Assembly: GCA_019694875.1 (NCBI GenBank)
Contig: JAIBBC010000003.1
Coordinates: forward strand, 1,092,199-1,156,198
DNA length: 64,000 nt
Origin: Cyclobacteriaceae bacterium
GTDB taxonomy: Bacteria; Bacteroidota; Bacteroidia; Cytophagales; Cyclobacteriaceae
Direction: 5' to 3'
The translations under genes and the position numbers were made by a program. This document shows, in pieces, positions 44,084-53,387 of the stretch (position 1 is its first letter; each line of letters opens with the position of its first letter). The notes below the pieces were generated by a model, which was given only the letters and a program-made list of their open reading frames with translations, did no database searches and had not been told where the DNA came from.

Positions 44084-44428
44084 TCAGGCGGCATCGCCCG
44101 ATTCGAAGTAGCTGCAAAGCCGTATGGTTCTAGCAGCCAGTTCTTTCGAAAAATTATCGGACCGTTTTTCGGTTTTCAGATTTGTTAAAAACCAACCGTT
44201 GCTCTGATCGTCCCAAACAATCACAAACTTCTCCGACTGCACCAGCACAATATCCATTTCGTAAAGTTCTTCTTCGTTCTTGTCCGTTAAGCCGGTAAAC
44301 TGAAGCAGCAAATGATCCTTCTTGTTCAATTCACCTTTCACGCACTCGATGCTGCTAACTTTCAACAAAAGTCTGTTTTCCTTGCTCCAGGCTTTGAATT
44401 TGAATTTACGGGGAACGAACGCTATCAT
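44084..44428 (-). CDS. YopX-like protein
   Basis: 114 residues. The segment LQFTGLTDKNEEELYEMDIV, followed by VIVWDDQSNGWFL, is the YopX domain signature 'GLxDKNGxxIYExDIV', known mostly from phage and plasmid genes. No phage genes surround it, so it is either a domesticated relic or a chance-acquired single gene. Function unknown. Convergent with the acyl carrier protein gene, with no gap between the stop codons. Confidence 0.7.
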   Translation of the reverse strand: MIAFVPRKFKFKAWSKENRLLLKVSSIECVKGELNKKDHLLLQFTGLTDKNEEELYEMDIVLVQSEKFVIVWDDQSNGWFLTNLKTEKRSDNFSKELAARTIRLCSYFESGDAA

Positions 44429-44457
44429 ATCACAAAAATTTGTAATGTTGGCCTGCC

Positions 44458-45363
44458 ATGAGCGAAGTTAAGAACGTATTGTTCATTGTCAATAAGTTTG
44501 CAGGAACCGGCTACCAGCCGCAGGTGGAAGGCCGTATTCTCACCGCATGCGCCAAACATGATGTTGAATGTACAATTGAGTTTACGTCAGGCCCGGGACA
44601 CGCAACAGATCTGGCCCGGGAAGGCTTCAAAAAGAATTTTGATATCGTTGTGGCCGTCGGCGGAGATGGCACGATCAACGAAGTAGCGCGGGGATTGCTC
44701 AACACCAATACGCGCATGGGCATTATCCCGAAGGGCTCCGGGAACGGTCTGGCACGACACCTTGGCATCTCCATGAAAATTGACATTGCGCTGGAACAGT
44801 TGCTCACGGGGCAGGCGGTTGACATGGATACATTCCGGTTAAATGGAAAACTCTCCCTTAATGTTTCAGGCATTGGCTTTGACGGTCATATCGCTAACCT
44901 GTTCGCCACCAAGAAAAAACGCGGCTTCTGGACATACGCCCGGCTTGTAACACTTCACTACCTGACCTACAAAGAATTTGATGCTGAGCTCGAGCTTGAG
45001 AATCATCAATTCAAAAAGCATAGCTCGTTCATGATTGCGATTGCCAATGCATCACAGTACGGTAACAACGCACGTGTTGCACCCCAAGCCTCGATTACCA
45101 ACAATACACTTCAAACGGCAATCCTCAAAAAAGTACCCGCTCAACGCGGTTTCCGGTTCGCGTACCAGATGTTTACCGGCAAGCTGAAAACCGGCCGCTA
45201 CTATACCTGCATGACGATGCACAATGGTGTGATCAAAGTGGCACAACCAACCGCTTATCACGTTGATGGGGAGCCCTGCGGTGTGGCTACTGAATTCAGA
45301 ATTGCGATTTTTCCACATTCTTTGAAGATGATCGTTCCGCTTAAAAAAATCGGGAAGGTATGA
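44458..45363 (+). CDS. Diacylglycerol/lipid kinase, YegS-BmrU type
   Basis: 301 residues with the catalytic-domain motif VAVGGDGTINEVARGL (about 65-80), followed by IIPKGSGNGLARHLG and the lid region, then a C-terminal beta domain with HVDGEPC. Members phosphorylate diacylglycerol, phosphatidylglycerol or similar lipids at the cytoplasmic face. The exact lipid is undetermined. It starts 29 bp upstream-divergent from the YopX-like gene. Confidence 0.9.
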   Translation: MSEVKNVLFIVNKFAGTGYQPQVEGRILTACAKHDVECTIEFTSGPGHATDLAREGFKKNFDIVVAVGGDGTINEVARGLLNTNTRMGIIPKGSGNGLARHLGISMKIDIALEQLLTGQAVDMDTFRLNGKLSLNVSGIGFDGHIANLFATKKKRGFWTYARLVTLHYLTYKEFDAELELENHQFKKHSSFMIAIANASQYGNNARVAPQASITNNTLQTAILKKVPAQRGFRFAYQMFTGKLKTGRYYTCMTMHNGVIKVAQPTAYHVDGEPCGVATEFRIAIFPHSLKMIVPLKKIGKV

Positions 45364-45439
45364 CCAAAAAATACCGCCTTTCGGGTGAGATCGTCACAAC
45401 GACTTTTGCGTTTTAGTACTGTTATATAACTCCTATCAT

Positions 45440-46570
45440 ATGATGAAAAGAATACTCTTGCTCAACGCATTTTTGTTTTGCGCGCTTCTGACTTTTGCGC
45501 AAGGCATCACCACTCCGCCAAGCGGAGACAATCAAAAGTCGGAAGTATCGCAGTGGATCGGTCCTGTAAAAGTTACGATCACCTACAGCAGCCCGGATGT
45601 TCACGGGCCAAACGGTGAAGATCGTAAAGGAAAAATCTGGGGCGGTCCCGCGCATTATGGTTACATCGATCAGGGATTTGGAACTTCCAAAGCTGCGCCC
45701 TGGCGTGCCGGTGCAAACGAAAACACCCTGATCTCATTTTCCCATGATGTTGTCATTGGCGGCAAGTCTGTTAAGGCCGGGACATACGGATTGTTTCTCG
45801 CGGTTGAAAAAGATAAGCCCTGGACCTGGATTCTTTCAAGCGATGCTAACAGCTGGGGAAGCTATTTCTATAACCCCGAGCTTGATGTTGCGCGGGTGGA
45901 AGCAAAACCACAGGATTGCGAATACACAGAATGGCTTACCTACAGTTTCGATAATCGCAAACCAAATACCGCAACTGCATATCTCCAGTGGGAGAATAAA
46001 CGTGTCGGTTTTGCGATTGATGTTCCGAACGTAAACGATGTCTACGTACAAATCATTACTAAAGAATTGCGTGGAACCACGGCCGGCTTCCAGCACGAAC
46101 CATATATCAATGCAGCACTCTTTACGGTTGCGACTAACAGCAACCTCGAGCAAGGATTAAAATGGGCTGACCTTGCTATCAGTGATCCATTTTTCGGGCA
46201 GGAGAATTTCAATTCGTTGTCTGTAAAAGCTCAGGTACTGGCTGCCATGAATCGTGGTGCTGACGCAGATGCAGTTATGGATAAAGCGATTAAGCATCCT
46301 ACCGCAACGGTTCAACTGATTCACCAATACGGCAGAACGCTGCTGCAGGCCGGGAGAACACAAAAAGCGGTGGAGGTTTTTCAATACAACGCAAAAACTC
46401 ACCCCGAGGATAAGTTTACTCCGAACGTAGGCTTGGCACGTGCATATACTGCACTGGGTGATAAGAAGAGTGCGATCAAATATTGGGAGCTGGCCATCAA
46501 GAACGTTCCTGAAAATCAAAAGCAAAATCTTGGTTTTTACGAAAGCGAACTTAAAAAGCTGAAAGGTTAA
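45440..46570 (+). CDS. DUF2911 protein with TPR-like tail, secreted
   Basis: 376 residues. A signal peptide (cleavage near TFAQ) is followed by the DUF2911 domain: VKVTITYSSPDVHGPN, IWGGPAHYGYIDQGF, WRAGANENTLISFSHDV and SVKAGTYGLFLAV. The C-terminal third is a helical repeat region with TPR-like pairs (LEQGLKWADLAI, AVEVFQYNAK, KSAIKYWELAIK). DUF2911 proteins are common periplasmic proteins of Bacteroidota with no known activity. It stands alone and ends before a strong terminator. Confidence 0.85.
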   Translation: MMKRILLLNAFLFCALLTFAQGITTPPSGDNQKSEVSQWIGPVKVTITYSSPDVHGPNGEDRKGKIWGGPAHYGYIDQGFGTSKAAPWRAGANENTLISFSHDVVIGGKSVKAGTYGLFLAVEKDKPWTWILSSDANSWGSYFYNPELDVARVEAKPQDCEYTEWLTYSFDNRKPNTATAYLQWENKRVGFAIDVPNVNDVYVQIITKELRGTTAGFQHEPYINAALFTVATNSNLEQGLKWADLAISDPFFGQENFNSLSVKAQVLAAMNRGADADAVMDKAIKHPTATVQLIHQYGRTLLQAGRTQKAVEVFQYNAKTHPEDKFTPNVGLARAYTALGDKKSAIKYWELAIKNVPENQKQNLGFYESELKKLKG

Positions 46571-46574
46571 CAAA

Positions 46575-46610
46575 CAAAAAAGAGGGTCACAAACGACCCT
46601 CTTTCCTTTT
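46575..46610. terminator. Bidirectional terminator
   Basis: AAGAGGGTC-ACAAAC-GACCCTCTT with A tract on the left and T-rich tract on the right; it lies between the DUF2911 gene and the convergent lipoprotein operon. Confidence 0.85.
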
Positions 46611-46623
46611 CTAACAACAACCT

Positions 46624-47130
46624 CTACTCAATGATGTGAATTTCAAACGCTTTGAATCCGTAATTACCGCGGTCATTCAAGGCTCTGAAGTACACATAGA
46701 TTTGATCTCCCGCATGGAAGTCAAAGTCATCATCGTCAACATCGGGAACTGTATATTGGAATGAAAACGTGTAGTTCTTACCTGTTATATCATAGAACCC
46801 GTTGGTGGTTTCGTCAAGCGGCTGCGGATCTTCCGTAAAATTCGTATTGTAATAATACTGACGGGAAACTTCCAGTTCTGTTAGCTCAGCCTTCCTGCCA
46901 CTCGAAATTTCGGCTTCAATAGTCAATACATCGCCAATGTGAGCTTCCACTACGCGTGCTGACTGTGTGTTTTTTTCGAGTTCAGCTCCATCTATAATGA
47001 TCTTCTCGATTTTCGGGGCTTTTGCGAGCTCATTCTTCAGGTCATCTTCCTGGGGATTTTCATCAAAGCCTCCCGTTACGCATGACGTCAATGCGAATGC
47101 TGCAGCTACTGGTAAAAATATCTTTCTCAT
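46624..47130 (-). CDS. Lipoprotein, last gene of the SusCD locus
   Basis: 168 residues, lipobox in MRKIFLPVAAAFALTSC (Cys17). The mature part is a small beta domain with a long acidic stretch DVDDDDFDFHAGD and segments IYVYFRALNDRGNYGFK that fit an Ig-like fold. It is separated from the upstream lipoprotein by 3 bp and so belongs to the SusCD transcript. Accessory lipoproteins of this position (SusE/F-like) bind substrate at the surface; no ligand can be named. Confidence 0.75.
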   Translation of the reverse strand: MRKIFLPVAAAFALTSCVTGGFDENPQEDDLKNELAKAPKIEKIIIDGAELEKNTQSARVVEAHIGDVLTIEAEISSGRKAELTELEVSRQYYYNTNFTEDPQPLDETTNGFYDITGKNYTFSFQYTVPDVDDDDFDFHAGDQIYVYFRALNDRGNYGFKAFEIHIIE

Positions 47131-47133
47131 ATT

Positions 47134-47793
47134 CTATTGCTTTACAAAGTTTCTGAAATTGGTTGCACCGGTATTAGGCGGATCAAGGAAGGTTAACGTA
47201 TAGCTGAAATTGGATCCTGCTATGGTGCCTTCGCCTTCAAGCCGACCGAAAACCGAGTTGGTAATCGGAACAACGATATTATTATTTCCAATGGCATAAA
47301 TTCTTCCGACTACCTGATTGGTAGCTGAACCTCTTAGATTATCGGATTGAAAAACGCCATTCTTAATCTTGGTTACAGTTACCAGCGCGTTAGCCGGATT
47401 GCCATCCCGTCTGTACGTTCCAGAGATATCAACTCCGCTCACATCGCCATCCGTTACACTGACAGTTCGGTTTAGCGTTACTGTGGATTCCTGACCCAGT
47501 TCATTCGTGGTGCTTACCGTATATGTTACCTGGTATACGCCAGGCGTATTGGCATCCACATTCGATTCACTTTCGAGTTCGGTTGTGATATCGTCCGTTC
47601 CCAGAAATGCCTTTGCTCCAGGATCGGTAAACGTTCCGCCTGCTTCAATTACCAACGGGTCTTCCCCTTCGAGCACGATAGACGGGTACCGGATAACGCC
47701 TTTGGCAATATTCTCCGACTCATCATTTTCACAGGATGCCATCGCAATTAATCCTGAGAAGAAAATTATCTTGACTATATGTTTCATGTTCAA
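47134..47793 (-). CDS. Lipoprotein with DUF5011-type Ig-like domain
   Basis: 219 residues. Signal with lipobox SCEN (Cys21), then a DUF5011/bacterial Ig-like domain: PLVIEAGGTFTDPGAKAF, ANTPGVYQVTYTVSTTNELG and TVTLNRTVSVTD. The second half is a beta domain with GTYRRDGNPANALVTVTKI. Such proteins accompany SusCD pairs and are probably exposed on the cell surface. The SusD gene stop is 12 bp upstream. Confidence 0.8.
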   Translation of the reverse strand: MNMKHIVKIIFFSGLIAMASCENDESENIAKGVIRYPSIVLEGEDPLVIEAGGTFTDPGAKAFLGTDDITTELESESNVDANTPGVYQVTYTVSTTNELGQESTVTLNRTVSVTDGDVSGVDISGTYRRDGNPANALVTVTKIKNGVFQSDNLRGSATNQVVGRIYAIGNNNIVVPITNSVFGRLEGEGTIAGSNFSYTLTFLDPPNTGATNFRNFVKQ

Positions 47794-47805
47794 TAGCGTT
47801 ATGGA

Positions 47806-49233
47806 TTAGAAAGTAGTGTCCCACCAAACCGGAGTATCTACAGATTCAAGGTCCGGCACATTCGGATTCGTTGATGTTTCATTGATGGGCCAAATCAACC
47901 GCAAGGGGAATACATTGGTTAACGGAATACCCTGTACCGACTTGCTCAGCACCGGTATACCGGTTCTTCGCCATTCTGTCCATCCTTCGAATCCCTGTTT
48001 GCCATTAAAGGCAATCCATTTCTGATAATAGATGCTCTCCAATGTGTTATCGAATTCATACGAACCGCCAGGTGCAACCATGTTTGCACCGTTTAAACCC
48101 CAAAAGGCAAACGAAGCCAGCACTGCATTATCATAAAGCGTTTTTGCGCTGCCGGTTCCCCAGGTTCTTTGAACTGCTTCGGCTTGCAAAAACAAACTCT
48201 CATAGCCCGTCATCAGATAAACTGCTGCCGACTTGTTAAGAATGATTGTTGAGTCAGGTCGCGCATAATCATTATATACACCACCGTCTGCTGTGCCTAC
48301 TCCCTGCACCAGACCATCGTACTGACCTGAGTTGGGTGACCGGTCGTATAGCTTACCCACTCTCAGATCGTTGTTAGTTTGCAAAGCATCGGTTGAGGTA
48401 AGACTTGCCACCACATTTTGAGGTGTAGTAAGGTCAAGTTCCTGGAACAACGGGTTGTTGCTTCCGGTAGCATCACTAAACCCGACCCGCGCCTCTTCTC
48501 CCGGAGCAATAAACTCTGCACCATCGAGATACAAGTCTTCAATGCCCGCCTGAGCAACATCCGGGCGGGAAAAGGCTTGACGGATATAAATCTTGAGCTT
48601 AAGCGTATTAGCGAATTTTATCCACTTCCGCATATCTCCACGGTAGATCAAATCTTCCTGACCCGGCCGAATTGCGCTCGTGCCAAGATCAACCCATGTT
48701 AAGGCTTCATCAATCTTAACAATCAGGTCGTCATAGACATCTTCACCCTCGTCAAAGACAGGTGTGAGCTGACCGCTCTTTCCTTTCAGCGCTTCACTGT
48801 AAGGAATTTTGTCGTACATGTCCACAAGAATCTGGAATGTGTACACTTGCAACAACTGAGCAACTGCGGCATAGTTATCCGCACCACTTTCCAGCGCAGA
48901 TTTTTTCACAAACTGCAGATCGGTGAGTGTGCTGGAATACAGCGTAGCCCACGCACCACCGTATGTATTGGTAGTGATGTTGTATTGCTCAATCCCACTG
49001 TATTGCGAAGCCGTAGGACCTTGTGTCCAATAATTCGCAAGAATACTCCCGTGGATATTGTACGTTGATTCCAGAATCGTGGCCAGCGAAACTTGCGCAG
49101 GCGGAAGCGTTAGCTGAGGTGTTGAATCCGATGCATTATTCGGATCGGTGTTTACATCCAGCAGATCGCTGCAGGCAACAGTCGTCAAAAGACTAAATGC
49201 CAATATGTATTTATATATTCTATTTCGTTTCAT
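47806..49233 (-). CDS. SusD/RagB family lipoprotein
   Basis: 475 residues from the ATG at 49233 (three further codons are open). Lipobox VACS (Cys20) follows the export signal; the mature part begins DLLDVNTDPNNASDSTP, the usual opening of SusD-like-2 proteins, with the helical TPR core (e.g. NYAAVAQLLQVYTFQILVDM, KWIKFANTLKLKIYIRQAF) and an ending GFEGWTEWRRTGIP. SusD lies over the pore of its SusC partner and captures substrate. Its SusC gene is 11 bp upstream on the same strand. Substrate unknown; absence of glycosidases nearby argues for a peptide or other ligand rather than a polysaccharide. Confidence 0.93.
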   Translation of the reverse strand: MKRNRIYKYILAFSLLTTVACSDLLDVNTDPNNASDSTPQLTLPPAQVSLATILESTYNIHGSILANYWTQGPTASQYSGIEQYNITTNTYGGAWATLYSSTLTDLQFVKKSALESGADNYAAVAQLLQVYTFQILVDMYDKIPYSEALKGKSGQLTPVFDEGEDVYDDLIVKIDEALTWVDLGTSAIRPGQEDLIYRGDMRKWIKFANTLKLKIYIRQAFSRPDVAQAGIEDLYLDGAEFIAPGEEARVGFSDATGSNNPLFQELDLTTPQNVVASLTSTDALQTNNDLRVGKLYDRSPNSGQYDGLVQGVGTADGGVYNDYARPDSTIILNKSAAVYLMTGYESLFLQAEAVQRTWGTGSAKTLYDNAVLASFAFWGLNGANMVAPGGSYEFDNTLESIYYQKWIAFNGKQGFEGWTEWRRTGIPVLSKSVQGIPLTNVFPLRLIWPINETSTNPNVPDLESVDTPVWWDTTF

Positions 49234-49244
49234 AAGCGTCAATT

Positions 49245-52200
49245 TTAAAATGTTGCGCGCAGGTTAAATCCATAGCTGGCCTGTGTCGGGATACCGTAGA
49301 ATTCATAACCCTGAGCGTTACCCGTTCCGAATGTACTGGCTTCAGGATCTATCACGTGGTTATTTTTCGCGGTATGCAACCACAGGTTTCTACCCACTGC
49401 CCCAACTGAAACGTTACCGAATGGTGTTTTCTGCAACCAGGATTTTGGAAACGTATAGGTCAGTGATAGCTCGCGCAGCTTGATGTATGAAGCATCTACC
49501 AGTACCTGCTCGTTTCGTGAACCACCCTGAATCTGGGCCCAGTAGTTCCTCACGGTTCCCGGTCCATACATGGTAAGTGGAGTTGTATTAGGTTCATAAA
49601 TCGGTTCTCCGGTATCACCATTGGTTCCTACCTGAACAACTGAATTCGGTACGATCCATTCTTCACGATTGTTGAAGGCGGTTTCTTCCAACTGGCCGTT
49701 GAAGTACAACTGAGCCATGGTTGAAGACACAACATTTCCGCCCTGACGGGTATCAAATGTTGCTGACAACGTGAAGCCCTTGTAGTTCATGGTTGATGTA
49801 AGACCACCGGTCCACTTCGGCTGGATGCTTCCGATCAAAACCGGAGTCGGATCATTCAACGGGATTCCGTCTCCACCCACAACAGTTTTGCCATCCGCGG
49901 TTTTAAGTGTTGTAGTTGCTTCAAAAACTCCATACGGCTTGCCTTTGATAATTTTTAACCCCGGTGTAAGTCCCTGGTTTACCAGCGTGAGTGAATTTGC
50001 TCCATCGTTCAATTCTTCCACGCGGTTTTTATTCTTGGCAAAATTCACAGTCAGATTCCAGGAGAAATCGCCAAGTTTCAGCACCTCGCCTCCCACGGTC
50101 AGTTCTACACCTTTGTTGGAGATACTACCCACGTTTACAACCTGAGTTGTGTATCCGCCCGATGGCGCCACAGCCGCATTCAGAATCTGATCTTCACTTA
50201 AGCTGTTATAATACGCGAAGTCAATGTTCATTTTTCCATTGAACAGCCTTACATCAAAACCCAGCTCGGTAGCGGTTGTAACTTCAGGTTTGAGGTTTGG
50301 ATTGCCGATCACGTTTGATTCACTGAATCCCGGTGTCGTTACGGTTCCGTCATTGAACGGAAAGTTGACTACCGAAAACGCTCCGCCCGTACCACTCTGA
50401 ACGAATACCGACCGGATCAAGTAGGGGTTTGCATCGTTACCTACCTGTGCATAGCTCGCACGCAGTTTTGCAAACGAGAGAACCTTGCTATCGATGTTGA
50501 ATGCATCGGTCAGCACAAAGCTGAGGTTAGCACCCGGATAAGCGAACGAGTTATTATTCTCCGGCAGTGTTGACGACCAGTCGTTGCGAACTGTTAAACC
50601 CAGGAACAAATAGTTGTTGTAGCTCAGGTCCAAAGACGCATAGGTTCCAAACAACCTCCGTTTTGTAAACGTGCCATTCGAATTCACCGTTCCGTTCACG
50701 TTCGCCAGGTTATCGAAACCGGGAATAGTCAATTGGGTAGCCGTTGAAATCAGGTTATCTGCCGTCCGCTGGTTGAAGTTATATCCTAGCAGCAACGATC
50801 CTTTAATAGATGATGACAGGTCGTGCTGCAACGTTACCATTAAGTCGGCATTGATTTCGCGGCTATTGATCCGTTGTTCCGTATATTCTCCATCCACATT
50901 GAAAGCAGCATTATAATTCGGGCCGTTCGGATCGTTATACTGAATCACATCCGCAAATGTATTGCGCTCGTCAGACGACACATCTGTACCCACACGTGCA
51001 GTTGTAGTGATCCATTCCAACGGTTTGTACGAAAGCTGGAAATTTCCATACAACCGGTTCAGGTTCTGCTTGGAATAGTCGTGCTTGAGCGAGTAATATG
51101 GGTTGACTGCAAAAGGTGTAAAGAATCCGTCCGGAGTATTGAAAGGGTTTTTCAAATCCCGGAAGTCGACAATACTATAATCGCGTGGAACATTCAGCAC
51201 GTTCGCAAGAGCCTGGTTACGCTGGCCGGTTTGGGGCAGGTTGGCTGCAATCCGCACATAGTTGATGGATGCAGTGCTGGTAATATTATTCGCCAGCTGT
51301 GTGCTTCCGTTCAGCGTCAGGTTGTTTCTGCGATAGTCTGTTCCCTGTAATACACCTTTCTGGTTCAAATCATTGATCGACAGGTAATACGTGGAAGATT
51401 CCTTGCCACCGCTGAGCGACAACGAATTCTGAAACGTCTTACCGATGTCATAAAAATCTTCAATATTGCTCGGTACGGGCGAATAGCGCTTGTATTGCTG
51501 AATGTTATTTACTACAGCACCATACGGGCGCAACGATCCGTCAAATCGGTCACCCCAGCTTTCCTGGTCATTGAGATACGACTGGTTATCGCCAAACTGG
51601 CCCTGGCCGAATTTGTTCTGAAGTTTTGGGGTAACCAGAACCTTCGAGAGCAAAAATGAACTATTGAATGTAACATCGTTCCTTTTATTAACCGAAGCGC
51701 TTCCCTTTTTGGTTGTGATAAGAATTACACCATTAGACGCGCGCGATCCATAAAGTGCTGCTGCCCCGGGGCCTTTCAAAACGGTTACAGATTCAATGTC
51801 TTCCGGGTTGATGTCATTCGCCCGGTTACCACCGTCTACCACGTTATCGAAAAAATTTCCGGACGATTGCACATTGTTGCTGGTTCCGTTATTGATTGGA
51901 ATACCATCTACCACAAACAAGGCTTGGTTATTACCCAGAAGTGACGTTGGCCCGCGAAGTACAACACGCGTTGAGCTTCCCAATCCGCCACCCGCATTGC
52001 TGATCTGTGCACCTGCTATTTTTCCCTGTAAGGAATTCAGCACACTGGTTTGACGTCCCTTTACAAGTTCATCTGACTTAACTTCCTGGACAGCATAGCC
52101 GACCGACTTCTTTTCGCGTGCAATACCAAAGGACGTAACCACCACTTCTCCTAATTGCCTGACGTCCTCTTTCATTTGGATATCCAGCACCGTAGCGGTA

Positions 52201-52448
52201 CCCACCGCCCGTTCTTCTGAGACCAGTCCGATAAAAGAAAATACGAGAACAGCATCCGGAGAAACCGCTATGGCATAACTTCCATTCGAGTCAGTCGCTG
52301 TACCGACTGCCGTACCCTTAACAACAACACTCACACCGGGAATTCCAGCTCCGTCCTTGTCGGTAACTTTCCCGGTTACCGTTCTCTCCTGTGCTATAGC
52401 ATAAAGTGTTACTAAGCACGAAAAACATAATAGTAGAATTTTTCGCAT
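49245..52448 (-). CDS. SusC/RagA TonB-dependent outer-membrane transporter
   Basis: 1067 residues: signal peptide, a carboxypeptidase-regulatory-like N-terminal domain (GKVTDKDGAGIPGVSVVVKG with GSYAIAV), then the plug with TonB-proximal QLGEVVVTSFGI, FVVDGIPINNGTS, NPEDIESVTVLKGPGAAALYGSRASNG and VILITTKKG, and a long barrel ending in the aromatic GFNLRATF. It imports large ligands using TonB energy with the adjacent SusD lid. First gene of the locus; 306 bp separate it from the LuxR-type regulator gene on the same strand. No glycan enzyme is encoded in the locus. Confidence 0.95.
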   Translation of the reverse strand: MRKILLLCFSCLVTLYAIAQERTVTGKVTDKDGAGIPGVSVVVKGTAVGTATDSNGSYAIAVSPDAVLVFSFIGLVSEERAVGTATVLDIQMKEDVRQLGEVVVTSFGIAREKKSVGYAVQEVKSDELVKGRQTSVLNSLQGKIAGAQISNAGGGLGSSTRVVLRGPTSLLGNNQALFVVDGIPINNGTSNNVQSSGNFFDNVVDGGNRANDINPEDIESVTVLKGPGAAALYGSRASNGVILITTKKGSASVNKRNDVTFNSSFLLSKVLVTPKLQNKFGQGQFGDNQSYLNDQESWGDRFDGSLRPYGAVVNNIQQYKRYSPVPSNIEDFYDIGKTFQNSLSLSGGKESSTYYLSINDLNQKGVLQGTDYRRNNLTLNGSTQLANNITSTASINYVRIAANLPQTGQRNQALANVLNVPRDYSIVDFRDLKNPFNTPDGFFTPFAVNPYYSLKHDYSKQNLNRLYGNFQLSYKPLEWITTTARVGTDVSSDERNTFADVIQYNDPNGPNYNAAFNVDGEYTEQRINSREINADLMVTLQHDLSSSIKGSLLLGYNFNQRTADNLISTATQLTIPGFDNLANVNGTVNSNGTFTKRRLFGTYASLDLSYNNYLFLGLTVRNDWSSTLPENNNSFAYPGANLSFVLTDAFNIDSKVLSFAKLRASYAQVGNDANPYLIRSVFVQSGTGGAFSVVNFPFNDGTVTTPGFSESNVIGNPNLKPEVTTATELGFDVRLFNGKMNIDFAYYNSLSEDQILNAAVAPSGGYTTQVVNVGSISNKGVELTVGGEVLKLGDFSWNLTVNFAKNKNRVEELNDGANSLTLVNQGLTPGLKIIKGKPYGVFEATTTLKTADGKTVVGGDGIPLNDPTPVLIGSIQPKWTGGLTSTMNYKGFTLSATFDTRQGGNVVSSTMAQLYFNGQLEETAFNNREEWIVPNSVVQVGTNGDTGEPIYEPNTTPLTMYGPGTVRNYWAQIQGGSRNEQVLVDASYIKLRELSLTYTFPKSWLQKTPFGNVSVGAVGRNLWLHTAKNNHVIDPEASTFGTGNAQGYEFYGIPTQASYGFNLRATF

Positions 52449-52754
52449 ACTTAAAAATTGGTTTAGTTAAAAAATGCATGCATCATCTCTCTTGAGGATG
52501 CGCATTTTTCAAAAATCCATAAAGCACTATGCAAATGAATGACGCTTAGTGAGTCATATTAAACGCGTGTTAGTGCCGCAACCCGGGTGAGAAAAAATAA
52601 CGCAAAATGAAAATGACTTTTGATTGATAATTATTGAAATGTTGATATCATCCGTTTGTATGCATTGGAATGCAGAATACGTTTAGAGGTATGCCAAAAA
52701 AAATGACGGATAGAATCCGTCACCCATTTTAATTTAAAAAAAATTGAAAATTTT
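52449..52754 (-). other. SusC upstream region
   Basis: 306 bp with no gene. It holds the regulator terminator described separately. A TTTG-rich AT tract lies between 52560 and 52660 but no clean TAnnTTTG with a -33 partner was found, and no obvious operator repeats were seen. Confidence 0.4.
52696..52725 (-). terminator. Terminator of the LuxR-type regulator gene
   Basis: On the minus strand GACGGAT-TCT-ATCCGTC (52705-52721) is followed by eight T residues. It isolates the kinase-regulator unit from the SusC gene. Confidence 0.85.
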
Positions 52755-53387
52755 TTAGATCAGCTTGTCATGATTGGCTTTTGCAATGGCTTCTGACTTA
52801 CTATTCACCTGCAATTTCGAGTAAATATTCTTGATGTGCGTCTTCGCTGTTTCTTTTGAAATGAATAGCTCCTCGGAAATTTGCGTATACGTTTTTCCCT
52901 CCGAGATCAGCTGCAAAATGGTAGTCTCACGCTTGGTGAGCGGTGAGTTAGGATTAATGTGATAATTGTCGATTACCATGCGCGCAATTCTGCTGCTCAT
53001 GGGCGCTCCGCCCCTCACAATTTCTTCAAGCGCACTCAGCAATTCAGTATAGTTTGCGCTTTTTGTAATGTATCCCGATGCACCGGCTTTCAGCGCTTCA
53101 AACACGAGGTCGCTGTCTTCATACACCGTTACCATGATAATTTCGGTGCTGCTGTTCTTGTCGCGAATGATTTGCGTGCCTTTTATGCCATTCATACCGG
53201 GAAGCTCGATATCCATCAATACAATTTCAGGCTTATCGCGATTCAACGCGGCAATGGCGTCTTCACAGTTTCCGTACGCCCCCACTACCGCAAAGCGTTG
53301 CGAGCTGTTAACAATTAGGTTGAAACTTTCCCTGATTTCCTGGTCGTCTTCAATGATAACAACCCGCTTCTTAAATGGTAGAGACAT
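52755..53387 (-). CDS. NarL/LuxR-type response regulator
   Basis: 210 residues: receiver domain with phosphoacceptor D59 in IVLMDIELPG and acidic pocket IIEDD, K-loop TKSANYT, and a C-terminal LuxR helix-turn-helix LTKRETTILQLISEGKTYTQ, ELFISKETAKTHIKNIYSKL. It overlaps the kinase gene by 17 bp, so both come from one transcript. As the nearest DNA-binding gene, it is the natural candidate to control the adjacent SusCD locus, but no binding site was found. Confidence 0.93.
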   Translation of the reverse strand: MSLPFKKRVVIIEDDQEIRESFNLIVNSSQRFAVVGAYGNCEDAIAALNRDKPEIVLMDIELPGMNGIKGTQIIRDKNSSTEIIMVTVYEDSDLVFEALKAGASGYITKSANYTELLSALEEIVRGGAPMSSRIARMVIDNYHINPNSPLTKRETTILQLISEGKTYTQISEELFISKETAKTHIKNIYSKLQVNSKSEAIAKANHDKLI